Of a DNA stretch of 33,687 bases, positions 8,536-16,694 are shown one piece after another. The position numbers and the translations under genes were made by a program. The notes under the pieces were generated by a model, which did no database searches, was not told the DNA's origin, and saw nothing but the letters and a program-made list of their open reading frames with translations. Where the stretch lies: contig JAKQKY010000188.1 in NCBI GenBank assembly GCA_029560415.1, forward strand, positions 1 to 33,687, read 5' to 3'. Origin of the DNA: Bacteroidota bacterium. GTDB taxonomy: Bacteria; Bacteroidota; Bacteroidia; Chitinophagales; Chitinophagaceae. Position 1 is the stretch's first letter; every line of letters starts with the position of its first letter.

Positions 8536-9267
8536 TTATTTTTTTTTGATTTTTGATGCGGCTTCTTTGTCTGCATACCAAAGTACTTGTCCCTGGCTGG
8601 CATCTATGAGTTGAGCCGGGTATTTATCAGTGTCTTTTTTTCCATGCAAAATGATGGGCAGTATATCTGCTTTCTCAATTCCACTTACTAAAAAAAGTAC
8701 TTCAGTTGCATGATTGATAAGCCTTGCCGTAAAACTTATCCTGTAGGCATCCAATGAAGGTACATATACTTCTTTCACCAGGTTGCTGCTATTGTGGAGA
8801 ATATCTGTGTAAGGAAACAGGGAAGCGGTATGGCCGTTATCGCCGAGACCGAGTAAAACAAGATCGAATACAGGCCAAGCATCCCTGAAAAATTCTTTGA
8901 TGACCCGTTCATAATGAGCAGCTGCTTCCGCTGGTGGGTATTGAACGGGAATTCTGAAAATGTTTTCGGTCGGAATATCTACCTGGTTCAATAACGCATC
9001 CAAAGCCATAAATGCGTTGTTATTTTTATCTGTAAGAGGAACACATCTTTCATCGCTCCAGAAAATGAATATATTTTTCCATGGTAACGCTGAAGCGTAG
9101 GGGCTAGTTGCCAGTAATTCATATAATTTCCTGGGTGTGTTACCACCCGAAAGGGCTATACTACACCTTCCATTTTTTTCAATGGAAGATTTGCAAAGTG
9201 AAACTATATGATCTGCAGCATTTGCATACAGGATTTCCGGGGAATCGAAAACGGTAAGTTTAGTCAT
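8536..9267 (-). CDS. pgl: 6-phosphogluconolactonase
   Basis: Hydrolyses 6-phosphoglucono-delta-lactone to 6-phosphogluconate, step two of the oxidative pentose phosphate pathway. The 243-residue protein (start at ATG 9267) has the DevB/SOL fold shared with glucosamine-6-phosphate isomerase. Visible motifs are ALSGGNTPRKLYE (phosphate loop), IFWSDERCVPL, and LVLLGLGDNGHTASLFP with the catalytic His. An upstream TTG at 9282 could only serve as an alternative start. The ATG overlaps the end of zwf by 8 nt (ATGACTAA), which suggests translational coupling. Confidence 0.96.
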   Translation of the reverse strand: MTKLTVFDSPEILYANAADHIVSLCKSSIEKNGRCSIALSGGNTPRKLYELLATSPYASALPWKNIFIFWSDERCVPLTDKNNNAFMALDALLNQVDIPTENIFRIPVQYPPAEAAAHYERVIKEFFRDAWPVFDLVLLGLGDNGHTASLFPYTDILHNSSNLVKEVYVPSLDAYRISFTARLINHATEVLFLVSGIEKADILPIILHGKKDTDKYPAQLIDASQGQVLWYADKEAASKIKKK

Positions 9268-10780
9268 TGTCTTTTTTTTCAAATGGCATCACGATCCAGT
9301 TATTGCCATCTTTGGCGATCAGTGCCTCCGCTGTTTCGGGCCCGTTGCTGCCTGAGGCATAATTTGGAAAATTGACTGATGGATTGGCTTCCCAATTATT
9401 TAAAACAGGCATTACAATATCCCATGCCGCTTCTACCTGGTCGGCCCTCATAAACAAAGTCGCATCTCCTTCAATTACATCAAGCAATAATGTTTCATAG
9501 GCTTCCGGTGTACCTGATGTATAGGTATCACTATAATTAAAAAGCATGTCTACCGGGCTTAGCTGCATTTGCAAGCCGGGTCGTTTGGCCTGGAAGCGAA
9601 TGCGGATACCCATATCCGGTTGAAGGTTCAAAACCATCCGGTTGGGTTGCCAGTTATCAGTGGCTTCATCAGGAAACGATTGATGAGGAACCGGTTTAAA
9701 TTGTATGGTGATCACCGAAATGGATTCACTCATGCGTTTTCCGCTGCGTACATAAAAAGGCACATTGCTCCATCGCCAGTTGTCGATGAAAAATTTTACA
9801 GCCGCAAAAGTTTCTCTTGGACTATCGGGTGCTACATCATTTTCCTCGCGGTAGCCGATTACTTTTTTTCCTTCAACCCATCCTTCATCATATTGCCCTC
9901 TTACAGCGTAGTTATGCACTTCTTCTTTTTTGATTTTCCGAAGGGCGTGTAATACATCTACTTTTCTATTCCTTACTTCATCTGCATTGAACGATACCGG
10001 TGGCTCCATGGCAATAAGACAAAGTAATTGCAGTAAGTGATTCTGGATCATGTCTCGTAAAGCGCCATTTAATTCATAGTAATTACCCCGGCCTTCCACC
10101 CCGATCTTTTCTGAAACAGTGATTTGCACATGATCAATGTAGTTCCTGTTCCATATTGGTTCAAAGAGTGCATTGGCAAACCTGAAGGCAAGAATATTCT
10201 GAACCGTTTCCTTGCCCAGGTAATGATCGATGCGATAAAGCTGGCATTCATCAAAAAAGCCCTGTAACAATTTGTTGAATGCTTTTGCACTCTCGAGATT
10301 TGTACCAAAAGGCTTTTCGATCACCAATCTTGCATACTTGCGATCTGTCGCCAGGCCCGCTTCACCGATCTTCACCGCAATGCTTTCGAAGAATTGTGGA
10401 GGAACGGCCAGGTAGAAAATTTTATTCACGGCGCAATCGGCTGTTTTTTCAAAAGCAGCAACCTGTTTTTTCAATTGCGTATACACAGTGGTAGTGGCAA
10501 AATCAGCCTTCTTATATTCAATTGTTTTCGCAAATACATCCCATTCGGTTTTTTTTGATTTGCCCCTTCGCGAAAATTTATCAACGCCTTCTTTTAGTTT
10601 TTTAAGGAAGTCGGCCTGTGTCATGTCCTGCCTGCCCAGGCAAATGATCAGGAACTGTTTATGAAGCCATTTGTCCAGGTAAAGATTATATAAAGCAGGT
10701 ATAAGCTTGCGCCAGGTAAGATCCCCGGTGCCACCGAAAATGGTGATAACCGTAGGGTTTGTTTTGATCGTTTTATCCAT
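9260..10780 (-). CDS. zwf: Glucose-6-phosphate 1-dehydrogenase
   Basis: Oxidises glucose 6-phosphate to the lactone while reducing NADP+, the entry step of the oxidative pentose phosphate pathway. Length of 506 residues fits the family. The N-terminal Rossmann fold has FGGTGDLTWRKL (15-26), the family's dinucleotide-binding GxxGDL form. LVIEKPFG lies at 152-159, and the active-site signature RIDHYLGK at 183-190 contains the catalytic His. The C-terminal half is the usual large beta-sheet domain. Its ATG overlaps the gnd stop by 8 nt (ATGGATAA), and its own stop overlaps pgl by 8 nt, so the three genes should be translationally coupled in the order gnd-zwf-pgl. Confidence 0.97.
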   Translation of the reverse strand: MDKTIKTNPTVITIFGGTGDLTWRKLIPALYNLYLDKWLHKQFLIICLGRQDMTQADFLKKLKEGVDKFSRRGKSKKTEWDVFAKTIEYKKADFATTTVYTQLKKQVAAFEKTADCAVNKIFYLAVPPQFFESIAVKIGEAGLATDRKYARLVIEKPFGTNLESAKAFNKLLQGFFDECQLYRIDHYLGKETVQNILAFRFANALFEPIWNRNYIDHVQITVSEKIGVEGRGNYYELNGALRDMIQNHLLQLLCLIAMEPPVSFNADEVRNRKVDVLHALRKIKKEEVHNYAVRGQYDEGWVEGKKVIGYREENDVAPDSPRETFAAVKFFIDNWRWSNVPFYVRSGKRMSESISVITIQFKPVPHQSFPDEATDNWQPNRMVLNLQPDMGIRIRFQAKRPGLQMQLSPVDMLFNYSDTYTSGTPEAYETLLLDVIEGDATLFMRADQVEAAWDIVMPVLNNWEANPSVNFPNYASGSNGPETAEALIAKDGNNWIVMPFEKKDND

Positions 10781-12203
10781 TGTTATCTGTTAATGCTTGC
10801 CAGTTTGTGTGAAAACTACCGGTTCTGTCTATACGCTCATAAGTATGTGCGCCAAAAAAATCACGTTGTGCCTGTAAAAGATTGGCGGGCAGCCATGCAC
10901 TCCGGTAACTGTCATAATAAGCCAGGTTACTCATCATAACGGGTACGGGTATGCCCGCACTAACGGCCGAAATGATGGCAGAGCGAGTATGTTTCTGCAG
11001 TTTGTTTAGCCTGCCTGCAAAAAGTTCTGATACCACCAGGTTTTGCAAAGCGGGTTCCTGTTGAAATGCTTTCCGGATGTCTTCCAGCATGTCGGCCCTG
11101 ATAATGCAGCCATCCCGCCAAACCGAGGCTACCTGTACGGGATCTGTATCATACTGGTATTGTTGCGAAGCTGCTTTGATCAAGGCCAAGCCCTGGGCAT
11201 ATATACAAATCATACAGAAGTGCAGGGTATCTTCTATCACCGGCACAAGCCCGTCGTGTCCCAGTAGGGCATCGTTGTCTGGGCCATTCAGTACATTAGA
11301 AGCAAAAATCCTTTCATTTTTTAAACCCGAAATTTCCCGTTGTACCACAGAGGCGTCTATGGCCGGTGTGGGTACCATGAGATTCATGGCATCCTGCGAA
11401 GACCATGCACCGGTACCTTTTTGCCTGGCGCTGTCTAGTATCATATCCAGCAACCTGTTTTCGGTCAGATCATCCGGTTCTGAAAAGATCGCAGACGTGA
11501 TTTCCAGCAAATAACATCGAATCGCTGATTGATTGTATGATTCAAATATCACCTGCAATTCGGTATTGTTGAGTCCGCCAAGCTGCTTCAGCATCTGGTA
11601 CGATTCTGCAATGGCCTGCATGATCGCATATTCAATGCCGTTATGTACCATCTTTACATAGTGGCCGGCAGAACCCTTGCCCATATATGCCACGCAGGGA
11701 ACGCCATTTGTTTTTGCAGCGATCGCTTCAAAAACAGGTTTAACCATTTGGTATGCTTCCGCATTTCCGCCAGGCATGATGCTCGGGCCAAACCGGGCTC
11801 CGGCTTCACCACCTGAAACACCCGTGCCCATAAAATGAATTCCTTGGTCATTCAAATGATTGATTCGTCTATTCGTATCCGTGAAATGTGAATTTCCGCA
11901 ATCAACCAGCAGGTCATTTGAATTTAAAAATGGTTTCACTTCTTCTATAACGGCATCCACGATCCTGCCTGCAGGCACCAGTATGATGATGACCCTTGGC
12001 TGTTTCAACGATTGAATAAATTGTTCCAATGTTGCAAAAGCATGGAGATTTTTACCGGCTCCTTCTTTGTTTAGCAGCTCCAGCGTATTGGGGTCTTTGT
12101 CGTAACCGGCAACAGAAAAACCCCGGTCAACCATGTTTAACAGGAGATTTCTGCCCATGGTACCAAGCCCGATCATGCCATACTCATATTGTTGATCAGC
12201 CAT
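10773..12203 (-). CDS. gnd: 6-phosphogluconate dehydrogenase, decarboxylating
   Basis: Converts 6-phosphogluconate to ribulose 5-phosphate and CO2 with NADP+. The 476-residue length is that of the long, dimeric form. The N-terminal NADP-binding fold has IGLGTMGRNL (11-20). The substrate-site signatures are GVSGGEAGARFGPSIMPGG and the catalytic-lysine segment KMVHNGIEYA. It is the first gene of the block gnd-zwf-pgl-protease, reversing the reaction order. Transcription must start in 12204-12286, downstream of the DUF1573 terminator; I do not see a convincing TAnnTTTG there. Confidence 0.97.
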   Translation of the reverse strand: MADQQYEYGMIGLGTMGRNLLLNMVDRGFSVAGYDKDPNTLELLNKEGAGKNLHAFATLEQFIQSLKQPRVIIILVPAGRIVDAVIEEVKPFLNSNDLLVDCGNSHFTDTNRRINHLNDQGIHFMGTGVSGGEAGARFGPSIMPGGNAEAYQMVKPVFEAIAAKTNGVPCVAYMGKGSAGHYVKMVHNGIEYAIMQAIAESYQMLKQLGGLNNTELQVIFESYNQSAIRCYLLEITSAIFSEPDDLTENRLLDMILDSARQKGTGAWSSQDAMNLMVPTPAIDASVVQREISGLKNERIFASNVLNGPDNDALLGHDGLVPVIEDTLHFCMICIYAQGLALIKAASQQYQYDTDPVQVASVWRDGCIIRADMLEDIRKAFQQEPALQNLVVSELFAGRLNKLQKHTRSAIISAVSAGIPVPVMMSNLAYYDSYRSAWLPANLLQAQRDFFGAHTYERIDRTGSFHTNWQALTDNNG

Positions 12204-12286
12204 ATTTTAAAAATAAAGTTTTTAGAATTCAGACGGACAATAAATGTACAGATAAACCGGCTAGATTCCTTTCGTTTCAGGGAATT

Positions 12287-12315
12287 AAAAAAGCCCCGCG
12301 AAGCAGGGCTTTTTT
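12287..12315 (-). terminator. Terminator after the DUF1573 gene pair
   Basis: AAAAAAGCCC (12287-12296) pairs with GGGCTTTTTT (12306-12315). A C/A mismatch and two further G-C pairs continue the stem up to a GAA loop. On the minus strand it ends in six T, 17 nt past the stop at 12332. It separates the DUF1573 genes from gnd. Confidence 0.85.
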
Positions 12316-12331
12316 AAAAAAATATAATCAA

Positions 12332-12886
12332 TTATTTTTTAGGAGCATTTACTTTGGCAGTTTGTTTAGCTGCCGGCTTTGCTGTTTTAGTTTTTTTTAC
12401 TTCAGCTGGCTTTGCTTCTTTGGTTGTTTTAGCTTCAGGTGAAGCGTTCAGCATTTCTGCAGATTTTGTTTCAGCGCCACTGCCTGGATTTAATTTCGCA
12501 TATTCTTCAGGATTTAAAACTTCACCTTTAATGGTGATGCTTTTCGTATCAGTTGCACCTGCAAACTTAACCGTCAGGTGTTTTTCAAAAATGTTCAGGT
12601 TTTTAGCATTGTAAGTGGCCTTGATAACGCCGGTTTTACCTGGTGCGATAGGCTCTTTGGTATAATCTCCGATGGTACAACCACAGGTTGGATTAGCTTG
12701 CTCAATGATCAGGGGTTCTGACCCGATATTGGTAACTGTAAAAGTAGCAGTTGCAGGTACATCTTGTTTGATCTTGCCAAGGTCGATGGTTTCTAATTTG
12801 AATTTAGCAATTTCATCTGCTTTTTTCTGTGCAAATAAAGACGTGGAAAGGGCGAGGATAGTTAACGAGAATAATAATTTCTTCAT
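12332..12886 (-). CDS. Exported DUF1573 protein with Lys/Ala/Pro-rich tail
   Basis: A 184-residue secreted protein. MKKLLFSLTILALSTSLFAQ is a clear signal peptide. Residues of about 27-125 form one DUF1573 domain, an immunoglobulin-like (ASPM/SPD-2/Hydin-type) fold, with F-LETIDLGKIKQ at its start, the family hallmark NPTCGC in the middle, and ITIKGEV at the end. The last 40 residues are low-complexity KTxKEAKPAEVKK repeats, probably disordered and positively charged. The role of DUF1573 is unknown; the domain is abundant in Bacteroidota, often in envelope proteins. It lies 26 nt after a second DUF1573 gene and probably shares its transcript. Confidence 0.9.
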   Translation of the reverse strand: MKKLLFSLTILALSTSLFAQKKADEIAKFKLETIDLGKIKQDVPATATFTVTNIGSEPLIIEQANPTCGCTIGDYTKEPIAPGKTGVIKATYNAKNLNIFEKHLTVKFAGATDTKSITIKGEVLNPEEYAKLNPGSGAETKSAEMLNASPEAKTTKEAKPAEVKKTKTAKPAAKQTAKVNAPKK

Positions 12887-12912
12887 GACATTCTATTTTT
12901 TAAGGTTAATTT

Positions 12913-13425
12913 TTAATTTTTGAGATCTTGTAATCCTTTGTTTTCTGGTGCGCTAGTCGCGGGTGTTTTCCAAACTTCACCTTTAATGGTAATTACTTTG
13001 GTGAGGTTTTCGTTATAGGTTATGGTAACGATCTTGGTAAAAGGACCTTCAGCAACCGCATTGTATCCTACGGTTATTTTTGAATTACCACCTGCTGGAA
13101 TCGGATTTTCTTTATCCCATTCTGGTGTTGTACATCCGCAACTGGCTTGTACGTTTGCGATCTTCAATGGTTCTTTTCCCGAATTTGATACTTCAAAAAC
13201 TGTTGTAACCGGTTTCCCTTGGGGAATTTTACCGAAATCATGAACTTCCTGCTTAACTACCAGGGTTTCTACCTGTTTCTTAGTGTCAGCACTGGCAACA
13301 GGAGGAGTCGCTTTTGGGTCGGCTACAGCTGTTTTTGCCTCCTGGGCATGATTATGCCCTTCATGTTGGGCAAACAGGCTTGTTGATCCCAGGAATAAGG
13401 CCGCAAATAGTAGTGTTTTTTTCAT
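12913..13425 (-). CDS. Exported DUF1573 protein with His-rich mature N-terminus
   Basis: A 170-residue secreted protein: signal peptide MKKTLLFAALFLGSTSLFAQ, then a short histidine cluster HEGHNHA, a linker rich in Ala/Pro/Thr, and a DUF1573 domain (about 58-158) with VHDFGKIPQGKP, the conserved QASCGC, and ITIKGEVW. It is a diverged paralogue of the next gene, with which it forms a two-gene unit ended by the hairpin at 12287-12315. The His cluster could bind a metal ion, which is only a suggestion. Function unknown. Confidence 0.9.
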   Translation of the reverse strand: MKKTLLFAALFLGSTSLFAQHEGHNHAQEAKTAVADPKATPPVASADTKKQVETLVVKQEVHDFGKIPQGKPVTTVFEVSNSGKEPLKIANVQASCGCTTPEWDKENPIPAGGNSKITVGYNAVAEGPFTKIVTITYNENLTKVITIKGEVWKTPATSAPENKGLQDLKN

Positions 13426-13448
13426 TCTTATATTTTAAATAAGGTCTT

Positions 13449-13481
13449 CAAAGATACAAAAACGTTTAATTACGCGGCAAA
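13449..13481 (-). promoter_or_regulatory. Bacteroidota-type promoter for the DUF1573 pair
   Basis: On the minus strand TTTG (13481-13478) is followed after 21 nt by TATCTTTG (13456-13449), a perfect -7 match. The start should fall near 13442, about 17 nt before the ATG at 13425. This is one of the better promoter matches in the window. Confidence 0.55.
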
Positions 13482-13526
13482 TTGTTGGTCTCTTTACCAA
13501 TATTTAACAAAGACCCTGTAAAATCA

Positions 13527-13534
13527 TATTTTTG
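13527..13534 (+). promoter_or_regulatory. Candidate -7 element for the fused E1 gene
   Basis: TATTTTTG matches TAnnTTTG perfectly, 17 nt before the ATG at 13552, so the mRNA leader would be only about 11 nt. The -33 region reads TTTAA rather than TTG, so this is a moderate call. Confidence 0.35.
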
Positions 13535-13551
13535 CCCCATATTTATGCAAT

Positions 13552-15936
13552 ATGGATACACTCAATAATAACGACGCAGCTACCCAGGAAAAGCTCAGTT
13601 TCGATCATTTTCGCAATGCAGTTTTAAAAGATTTCCGGATTTGTTGTGAAAGCCGCGAAACCAGCCTGATGGGTCGCAGGGAAGTACTGACTGGTAAAGC
13701 TAAATTCGGCATTTTTGGCGACGGGAAAGAAGTAGCCCAGGTAGCCATGGCCAAGTTCTTTAAGCCAGGCGATTTCAGGGCAGGATATTACCGTGATCAG
13801 ACTTTTATGTTTTCCTCCGGGCTAGCCACTGTTGAGCAGTTCTTTTCTCAATTATATGCTGATGCAGATGTGAGGAATGATCCTTTCAGTGCAGGCAGGC
13901 AGATGAATGCTCATTTCGCATCCCAGTTTGTAAACGAAAATGGGGAATGGCTGAACCTGGCAGAACGGAAAAATGTTTCCAGTGATATTGCCCCAACAGC
14001 CGGGCAAATGCCCAGGGCACTTGGTTTGGCTTATGCCTCCAGGCATTTTCGGCAGGTTGAGGCTTTGCACGAATTCAATAACCTGAGTGATAAGGGCAAT
14101 GAAGTTTGTTTTTGTACAATCGGGGACGCTTCTACCAGTGAAGGGCATTTCTGGGAAACCATGAATGCAGCCGGAGTATTGCAGGTACCCCTGGCCGTTT
14201 TTGTTTGGGATGATGGGTATGGCATTTCTGTGCCGAAAAAATACCAGACCACCAAAGGCTCTATTTCGGATGCGCTATCGGGTTTGCAAAAGGAAGAAAA
14301 CAGCAACGGGATCGATATATATAAACTGAAGGGATGGGACTATGCCGGAATGTGCGAAGTATTGGAATCGGCCATTGAAAAAATACGGGAAACGCATACC
14401 CCGGCCCTATTTCATGTAGAAGAGATCACCCAACCACAGGGACATTCAACTTCGGGTAGTCATGAACGATATAAGAATGCCGACAGGTTAACCTGGGAAC
14501 GTGAATGGGATTGCATCAGGCAATTCCGGGAATGGATCCTGGAAAATGCTTTGGCAGAAGAAGATGAATTAAAAACAATCGAACAGAATGCCGTTCAATT
14601 TGTAAAAGACAGCAAGAACAAAGCCTGGGATAAATATTTGCAACCCATGAAATCATTGGTGGCAGATTCACTTGCAGTTCTCTATGATGTTACCGGTAAT
14701 GCAGGTGTTGACAGCATTGCTGCAGAATTGAAATCTCTTCGCGAACCAATGCGCCGCGATGTATTGAGTTGCCTTGCCAAATCAATGGAGCTGCTGGAAT
14801 CTTCCTCTCCTGAAATTATAAAACCTTTGCGGGATCATTATGATGCGTTGAAACAAAGCAGTGAAAAATTATATGATGCCTTTTTGTATAATGAAGGCCC
14901 TAAATCGGCAATGAAGGTTCCGGTTATACCGGCATCGTATGAAGATGGCGCTGCTATGGTAAACGGGTATGAAGTGCTGAACCATTATTTCGACCAGTTG
15001 TTTGCCAGCAATCCAAAAGTAGCTGCTTTCGGGGAAGATCTTGGATTTATCGGCGATGTGAACCAGGGTTTCAGCGGGCTGCAGGAAAAGCATGGCGATA
15101 AGCGCATATTCGATACCGGTATACGGGAGCTCACCATCATGGGACAGGGAATAGGTATGGCGCTGCGTGGACTAAGGCCCATTGCAGAAATTCAATATCT
15201 TGATTACCTGCTATACGGTTTGCAACCCCTGAGCGATGATGCGGCCACAACCCATTTTCGCACAGCAGGCCAGCAAAGTGTTCCATTGATCGTACGCACA
15301 AGGGGCCACAGGCTCGAGGGAATCTGGCATAGCGGATCTCCCATGGGAATGGTCATCAACGCACTCAGGGGAATATATGTATGCGTACCACGAAACATGA
15401 CACAGGCTGTGGGCATGTACAATACCTTGTTGCAAAGCAACGATCCCGGGCTCGTGATCGAATGCCTGAATGGATACCGGTTGAAAGAAAAACTGCCATC
15501 AAACTTATTAGACTACACGGTACCGTTAGGTATACCTGATATTATCCGCGAGGGAGAAGATATTACCATTGTAAGTTATGGCTCTACACTTCGCATTGTA
15601 ATGGAAGGGGCGGAAAGACTTTCTAAACTTGGCATCAGTTGCGAAGTGGTAGATGTTCAGACGCTGTTGCCATTCGATATACAGCATGTGATCGCGGGAT
15701 CATTGTCTAAAACCAATCGCATCCTTTTTGTAGATGAGGATGTTCCGGGTGGTGCAGCAGCGTATATGTTCAATAAGGTGATGGAAGAACAGAAGGGTTA
15801 CCGGATGCTTGATGTATCTCCCCGTACCCTTACCGCAAAAGCACATCGTCCCGGGTATGGAAGTGACGGTGATTATTTTGCCAAACCAAACACGGAAGAT
15901 TTGGTTAGGGTGGTGAAAGAAATGATGTCGGAATAA
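13552..15936 (+). CDS. 2-oxoacid dehydrogenase E1, fused alpha and beta subunits
   Basis: Thiamine-diphosphate enzyme that decarboxylates a 2-oxoacid (branched-chain or pyruvate type) and passes the acyl group to an E2 lipoyl protein. The 794-residue chain joins the two subunits that are separate in most E1 enzymes. The alpha part (about 20-370) holds the cofactor motif starting G191-D192-A193 and ending at WDDGYGIS (219-226). The beta part (about 454-794) has AFGEDLG with E495, then GIRELTIMGQGIGMALRGLRP-type sequence (given in part) and DEDVPGGAAAYM. The middle (370-453) is a helical linker. The classic motif is GDG...NN; here it is GDA...DD, which I take as a subfamily trait. No E2 or E3 gene is adjacent. 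Substrate is not determined. Confidence 0.93.
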   Translation: MDTLNNNDAATQEKLSFDHFRNAVLKDFRICCESRETSLMGRREVLTGKAKFGIFGDGKEVAQVAMAKFFKPGDFRAGYYRDQTFMFSSGLATVEQFFSQLYADADVRNDPFSAGRQMNAHFASQFVNENGEWLNLAERKNVSSDIAPTAGQMPRALGLAYASRHFRQVEALHEFNNLSDKGNEVCFCTIGDASTSEGHFWETMNAAGVLQVPLAVFVWDDGYGISVPKKYQTTKGSISDALSGLQKEENSNGIDIYKLKGWDYAGMCEVLESAIEKIRETHTPALFHVEEITQPQGHSTSGSHERYKNADRLTWEREWDCIRQFREWILENALAEEDELKTIEQNAVQFVKDSKNKAWDKYLQPMKSLVADSLAVLYDVTGNAGVDSIAAELKSLREPMRRDVLSCLAKSMELLESSSPEIIKPLRDHYDALKQSSEKLYDAFLYNEGPKSAMKVPVIPASYEDGAAMVNGYEVLNHYFDQLFASNPKVAAFGEDLGFIGDVNQGFSGLQEKHGDKRIFDTGIRELTIMGQGIGMALRGLRPIAEIQYLDYLLYGLQPLSDDAATTHFRTAGQQSVPLIVRTRGHRLEGIWHSGSPMGMVINALRGIYVCVPRNMTQAVGMYNTLLQSNDPGLVIECLNGYRLKEKLPSNLLDYTVPLGIPDIIREGEDITIVSYGSTLRIVMEGAERLSKLGISCEVVDVQTLLPFDIQHVIAGSLSKTNRILFVDEDVPGGAAAYMFNKVMEEQKGYRMLDVSPRTLTAKAHRPGYGSDGDYFAKPNTEDLVRVVKEMMSE

Positions 15937-15969
15937 TTTATTCGGATGAATTCTCTCAATAAAATTTCC

Positions 15970-16000
15970 TTGTCACTGCAAAGCCGTGATTATATTATTG
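15970..16000 (+). promoter_or_regulatory. Candidate promoter for the TRIC-family gene
   Basis: TTG (15970-15972), 20 nt, then TATTATTG (15993-16000), one mismatch from TAnnTTTG. Transcription would begin near 16006, which favours the internal ATG at 16019 as the start codon. Confidence 0.3.
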
Positions 16001-16018
16001 TGCTGCTAAATGTTCCTG

Positions 16019-16642
16019 ATGGATCTTAGTTTCCTGCATATCATCGAGGTATTAGGTACGTTCTCCTTTGCGGTGTCCGGTGCATCTTTTGCCATGGAGA
16101 AAAAGCTGGATCCGTTTGGGGTATTGATCCTGTCGTTTGTTACGGCCATTGGCGGGGGAACGTTAAGGGATGTGATGATCGGCAATTTACCGGTGGGCTG
16201 GCTTCGCGATGAAACAGCCACAACCATTATTTTCACCGGTGCCCTGGGAACATTGCTGTTTGATAAATATCTCAAAAAACTAACGACGACTTTATTTTTA
16301 TTTGATGCATTGGGGCTTGGACTGTTTACCCTCGTAGGTATTGAGAAGGCCATTCAATTAAACTTCAGCATCGGCGTATGTATTGCCCTGGGCACTATAA
16401 CTGCCAGTTTCGGTGGTGTGATCCGCGATGTGTTGTTGAATAATGTGCCCCTGGTATTCAGGAAAGAAATTTATGCCCTGGCCAGCATCATTGGTGGGCT
16501 GGTGTATTTTATTTTGAAGGAAACCAATTTGGATTCAGATCTATCCACGATCATTTGCATCCTACTCATTTTCATCATCAGGATCGTAGCAGTTAAGTTC
16601 AAAATATCACTGCCATTATTTTACACGAAGCTGAATAAGTAA
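16019..16642 (+). CDS. Trimeric intracellular cation channel (TRIC/UPF0126) family protein
   Basis: A 207-residue inner-membrane protein with about seven transmembrane helices. It contains two repeats of the UPF0126/TRIC unit, each with a Gly-rich, Arg-Asp signature: IGGGTLRDVMIG in the first and FGGVIRDVLLNN in the second. Bacterial TRIC homologues are structurally characterised as homotrimeric K+-permeable channels; the E. coli relative YicG has been linked to glycine use. The start at 16019 (MDLSFLHIIEVLGT) is preferred to the ATG three codons earlier, since a candidate promoter lies just upstream and the shorter form starts like typical relatives. Gene is convergent with yebC, with a heptamer array between them. 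Confidence 0.88.
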   Translation: MDLSFLHIIEVLGTFSFAVSGASFAMEKKLDPFGVLILSFVTAIGGGTLRDVMIGNLPVGWLRDETATTIIFTGALGTLLFDKYLKKLTTTLFLFDALGLGLFTLVGIEKAIQLNFSIGVCIALGTITASFGGVIRDVLLNNVPLVFRKEIYALASIIGGLVYFILKETNLDSDLSTIICILLIFIIRIVAVKFKISLPLFYTKLNK

Positions 16643-16690
16643 TCCAGCATCCAGTATCTAGCATCCAGTATCCAGTATCTAGTATCCACC
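16642..16690. repeat. Seven tandem heptamers, ATCCAGT-type
   Basis: Units from 16642, 7 nt each: ATCCAGC, ATCCAGT, ATCTAGC, ATCCAGT, ATCCAGT, ATCTAGT, ATCCACC, then a partial ATCAC. The array fills the space between the stop codon of the channel gene (its last A is the first base of unit 1) and the convergent yebC stop. A 7-nt period would shift the frame if translated. Confidence 0.85.
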
Positions 16691-16694
16691 ATCA

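Noticed and set aside
8532-8603. Longer N-terminus of the trypsin-fold protease overlapping pgl
   Set aside because: Would overlap pgl by 68 nt; the extra 24 residues are Lys-rich and precede a good start that leaves 4 nt to the pgl stop.
11077-11514. 145-codon plus-strand frame inside gnd
   Set aside because: Antisense to conserved 6-phosphogluconate dehydrogenase sequence; no own motifs.
16642-16690. Possible CRISPR-like array
   Set aside because: Units are 7 nt with no spacers; it is a simple tandem repeat.
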